64,000 nt of DNA from Thermohalobaculum sp039187815 (GTDB lineage Bacteria; Pseudomonadota; Alphaproteobacteria; Rhodobacterales; Rhodobacteraceae), in the NCBI GenBank assembly GCA_039187815.1, contig JBCCZI010000008.1, forward strand, positions 1 through 64,000, read 5' to 3'. The first letter of the stretch is position 1, and the number at the start of each line of letters is the position of its first letter. Made by a program: the position numbers and the translations under genes. A model generated the notes under the pieces. The model was not told where the DNA came from and did no database searches. It was given only the letters and a program-made list of their open reading frames with translations. This document shows, one piece after another, positions 62,678 to 64,000 of the stretch.

Positions 62678-64000
62678 ATGTCCATGTCCCGGTCCCGCCT
62701 CCTGCCACTGATCCTGCTGACGGCCGCCTGTGCTCAGGAACCGGCGCAACCGGATCTCGCCGCGATCTATTCCGGCGTCAGCGAGAGCGTGGACGACAGC
62801 GTGCGCCGCCCGCTGATCACAGTGCCGGGGACCTTGGGCTCGCGGCTGCGCGACCGCGAGACGGGCACGGTGATTTGGGGCGGGGGAAGCCGCGGGCTCT
62901 CGGCCGATCCGGAGGACCCCACCGAAGCGACGCTGATCGCGCTCCCGATCCTCACCGAGGACGAGCCCTTTTTTGCCCATCGTGACGGGATCGTGCCGGA
63001 TGGTATCCTCGATGTGGCGACGCCCGAGGTGCTGGGCATCCCGCTCGATATCGAGGTCTATGGCGGGGTGCTGCGGACCCTATCCGCGGGTGGCTTCCGC
63101 TCGACGAATCGGGCGAGCCTGCTCGGCCGGGTCAATGACGCCACCGGCATCGGCTCGGCGCCCAGTGTCGATGATTATCGGCTGATTGCCGAGGGGCGGG
63201 CCAACTCCTTCCGCTTTGACTACGACTGGCGGCGCGACATCCCCACGCTGGCGCGCGAATTCCATGCCTTTGTCGAGCTGCGCAAGCGCCAGGTGGCGGC
63301 GGTGCGCTCGATCTATGAACGCCGCGCCGTTGCCCCGGAGGAGATCACCTTCGATCTGCTGGCCCATTCGATGGGCGGGCTGGTCACCCGGTACTATCTG
63401 ATGCACGGGCCGGCGGCGCTGCCCGAGGACGGCTCGCTGCCGCCTGTGACCTGGGAGGGCGCGCGCAGTTTCAGCCGCGTCGTGATCGTGGCGGCCCCCA
63501 ATGGCGGCTCGATCATCGCCATGGACAACTTGATCAACGGCAAATCGCTGGGCCCGCTGCAACCGTTCTATCCGGCGCCGTTGCTGGCGACCCATGCCTC
63601 GGTCTGGCAGCTGTTTCCGCGGGCGCGCCATGGCCGGCTGGTCGAGGTGGGGGGCGCGCGGCTCGACCCACTCGATCCCTCGCTGTGGGAGCGCTTCAAC
63701 TGGGGCCTTCTGGCGCCCGAGGCCGATCCGCTGCTGTCGTGGCTGCTGCCGGATCTGGGCGACGCGTTCGAGCGGCGCAAGCGGGCGGGCGCACACCAGG
63801 CGCGGCTGCTCCGCCGGGCCAAGCAGTTCCACCGCGCGATCGACCGCTGGGCGCCGAAACCCCCGGGCCTCGAGATGTTTCTGGTGGTCGGCGGCGGCTT
63901 TGCAACGCCGGCCAATGCCGAGGTCGATCCGGTCTCGGGCGCCTTTCGCCTGACCGACCGCGAGGAGGGCGACGGTGTCGTGCTGCGCACCTCGGTGCTG
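62678..64000 (+). CDS. Lipase/LCAT-like alpha/beta-hydrolase lipoprotein (cut by window end)
   Basis: 441 codons are in the window and no stop is reached. MSMSRSRLLPLILLTAAC carries a lipobox. ITVPGTLGSRLRDRETG near residue 45 is the first strand and oxyanion region of lecithin:cholesterol acyltransferase-like hydrolases; the nucleophile elbow is AHSMGG in LLAHSMGGLVTRYYLMHGP, and APNGGSI follows. The remaining catalytic Asp and His cannot be placed with confidence. It probably acts on lipids or esters in the envelope or outside. ATG at 62684 is an alternative start, two codons later. Confidence 0.88.
   Translation, partial: MSMSRSRLLPLILLTAACAQEPAQPDLAAIYSGVSESVDDSVRRPLITVPGTLGSRLRDRETGTVIWGGGSRGLSADPEDPTEATLIALPILTEDEPFFAHRDGIVPDGILDVATPEVLGIPLDIEVYGGVLRTLSAGGFRSTNRASLLGRVNDATGIGSAPSVDDYRLIAEGRANSFRFDYDWRRDIPTLAREFHAFVELRKRQVAAVRSIYERRAVAPEEITFDLLAHSMGGLVTRYYLMHGPAALPEDGSLPPVTWEGARSFSRVVIVAAPNGGSIIAMDNLINGKSLGPLQPFYPAPLLATHASVWQLFPRARHGRLVEVGGARLDPLDPSLWERFNWGLLAPEADPLLSWLLPDLGDAFERRKRAGAHQARLLRRAKQFHRAIDRWAPKPPGLEMFLVVGGGFATPANAEVDPVSGAFRLTDREEGDGVVLRTSVL

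Overview
The window is high-GC chromosomal DNA (strong G/C preference at third codon positions), most likely from an alphaproteobacterium of the order Rhodobacterales. This rests on recognised gene neighbourhoods: hisS-hisZ-hisG with a short-form HisG, ileS/lspA/DUF3035/paired M16 peptidases/panC, DUF1285 divergent from a MoxR-DUF58-DUF4159 operon, a VPLPA-type sorting signal, and an exact CtrA-like TTAA-N7-TTAA motif. The species cannot be named from the sequence alone.

Layout. 0-3.7 kb is an accessory zone: the end of an IS5-family transposase, a methyltransferase remnant, tRNA-Arg(CCG), and a complete 2,655-bp IS1-like transposon (992-3646). That transposon has 22-bp terminal inverted repeats (21/22 identical), an 8-bp target duplication and two cargo genes. 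3.7-9.2 kb holds pyrG, a YkvA-like membrane protein, a GIY-YIG-like small protein and a large NIDO-VWD-DUF4214 surface or secreted protein. 9.2-11.7 kb is a PhnY/PhnZ-like oxygenase pair divergent from a LysR regulator, with a 12-bp palindrome between them. 11.7-17.5 kb is a YejABEF/Opp-like peptide ABC transporter operon. 17.7-26.7 kb holds DUF4261, DUF1285 and the MoxR/DUF58/DUF4159 operon, which carries one extra small exported protein.

26.7-37.5 kb is a long minus-strand run: ileS, a small exported protein, lspA, a DUF3035 lipoprotein, two M16 peptidases (one active, one inactive), panC, a small membrane methyltransferase and a quinone oxidoreductase, with a TupA-like ATP-grasp protein upstream of ileS. 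37.6-44.2 kb is an RND efflux adaptor and pump translationally coupled to a patatin-like lipoprotein and divergent from an AraC regulator. A FIST-domain sensor follows.

45.5-49.7 kb is a second accessory zone: a minus-strand cluster of unrecognised genes (one with a peptidoglycan-binding motif, one apparently split by an in-frame TGA), an 81-bp heptanucleotide tandem repeat abutting an orphan reading frame, a VPLPA-anchored exported protein with relaxed codon usage, and tRNA-Thr(UGT). 49.9-64 kb returns to core genes: a lipoprotein, hisG-hisZ-hisS (hisS has an internal stretch of foreign-looking codon usage), FkbM methyltransferase, yqeY, carA, a processive GT2 glycosyltransferase behind the CtrA-like site, a Tat-exported metallo-beta-lactamase-fold hydrolase, rimO, a GNAT acetyltransferase, a DUF3833 lipoprotein and a lipase-like lipoprotein that runs off the end.

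The most likely under-described items are the cargo-bearing IS1-like transposon, the 45.5-48.0 kb peptidoglycan-binding cluster with its in-frame stop, and the mosaic hisS. No rRNA, CRISPR array, prophage structural gene or integrase was seen.
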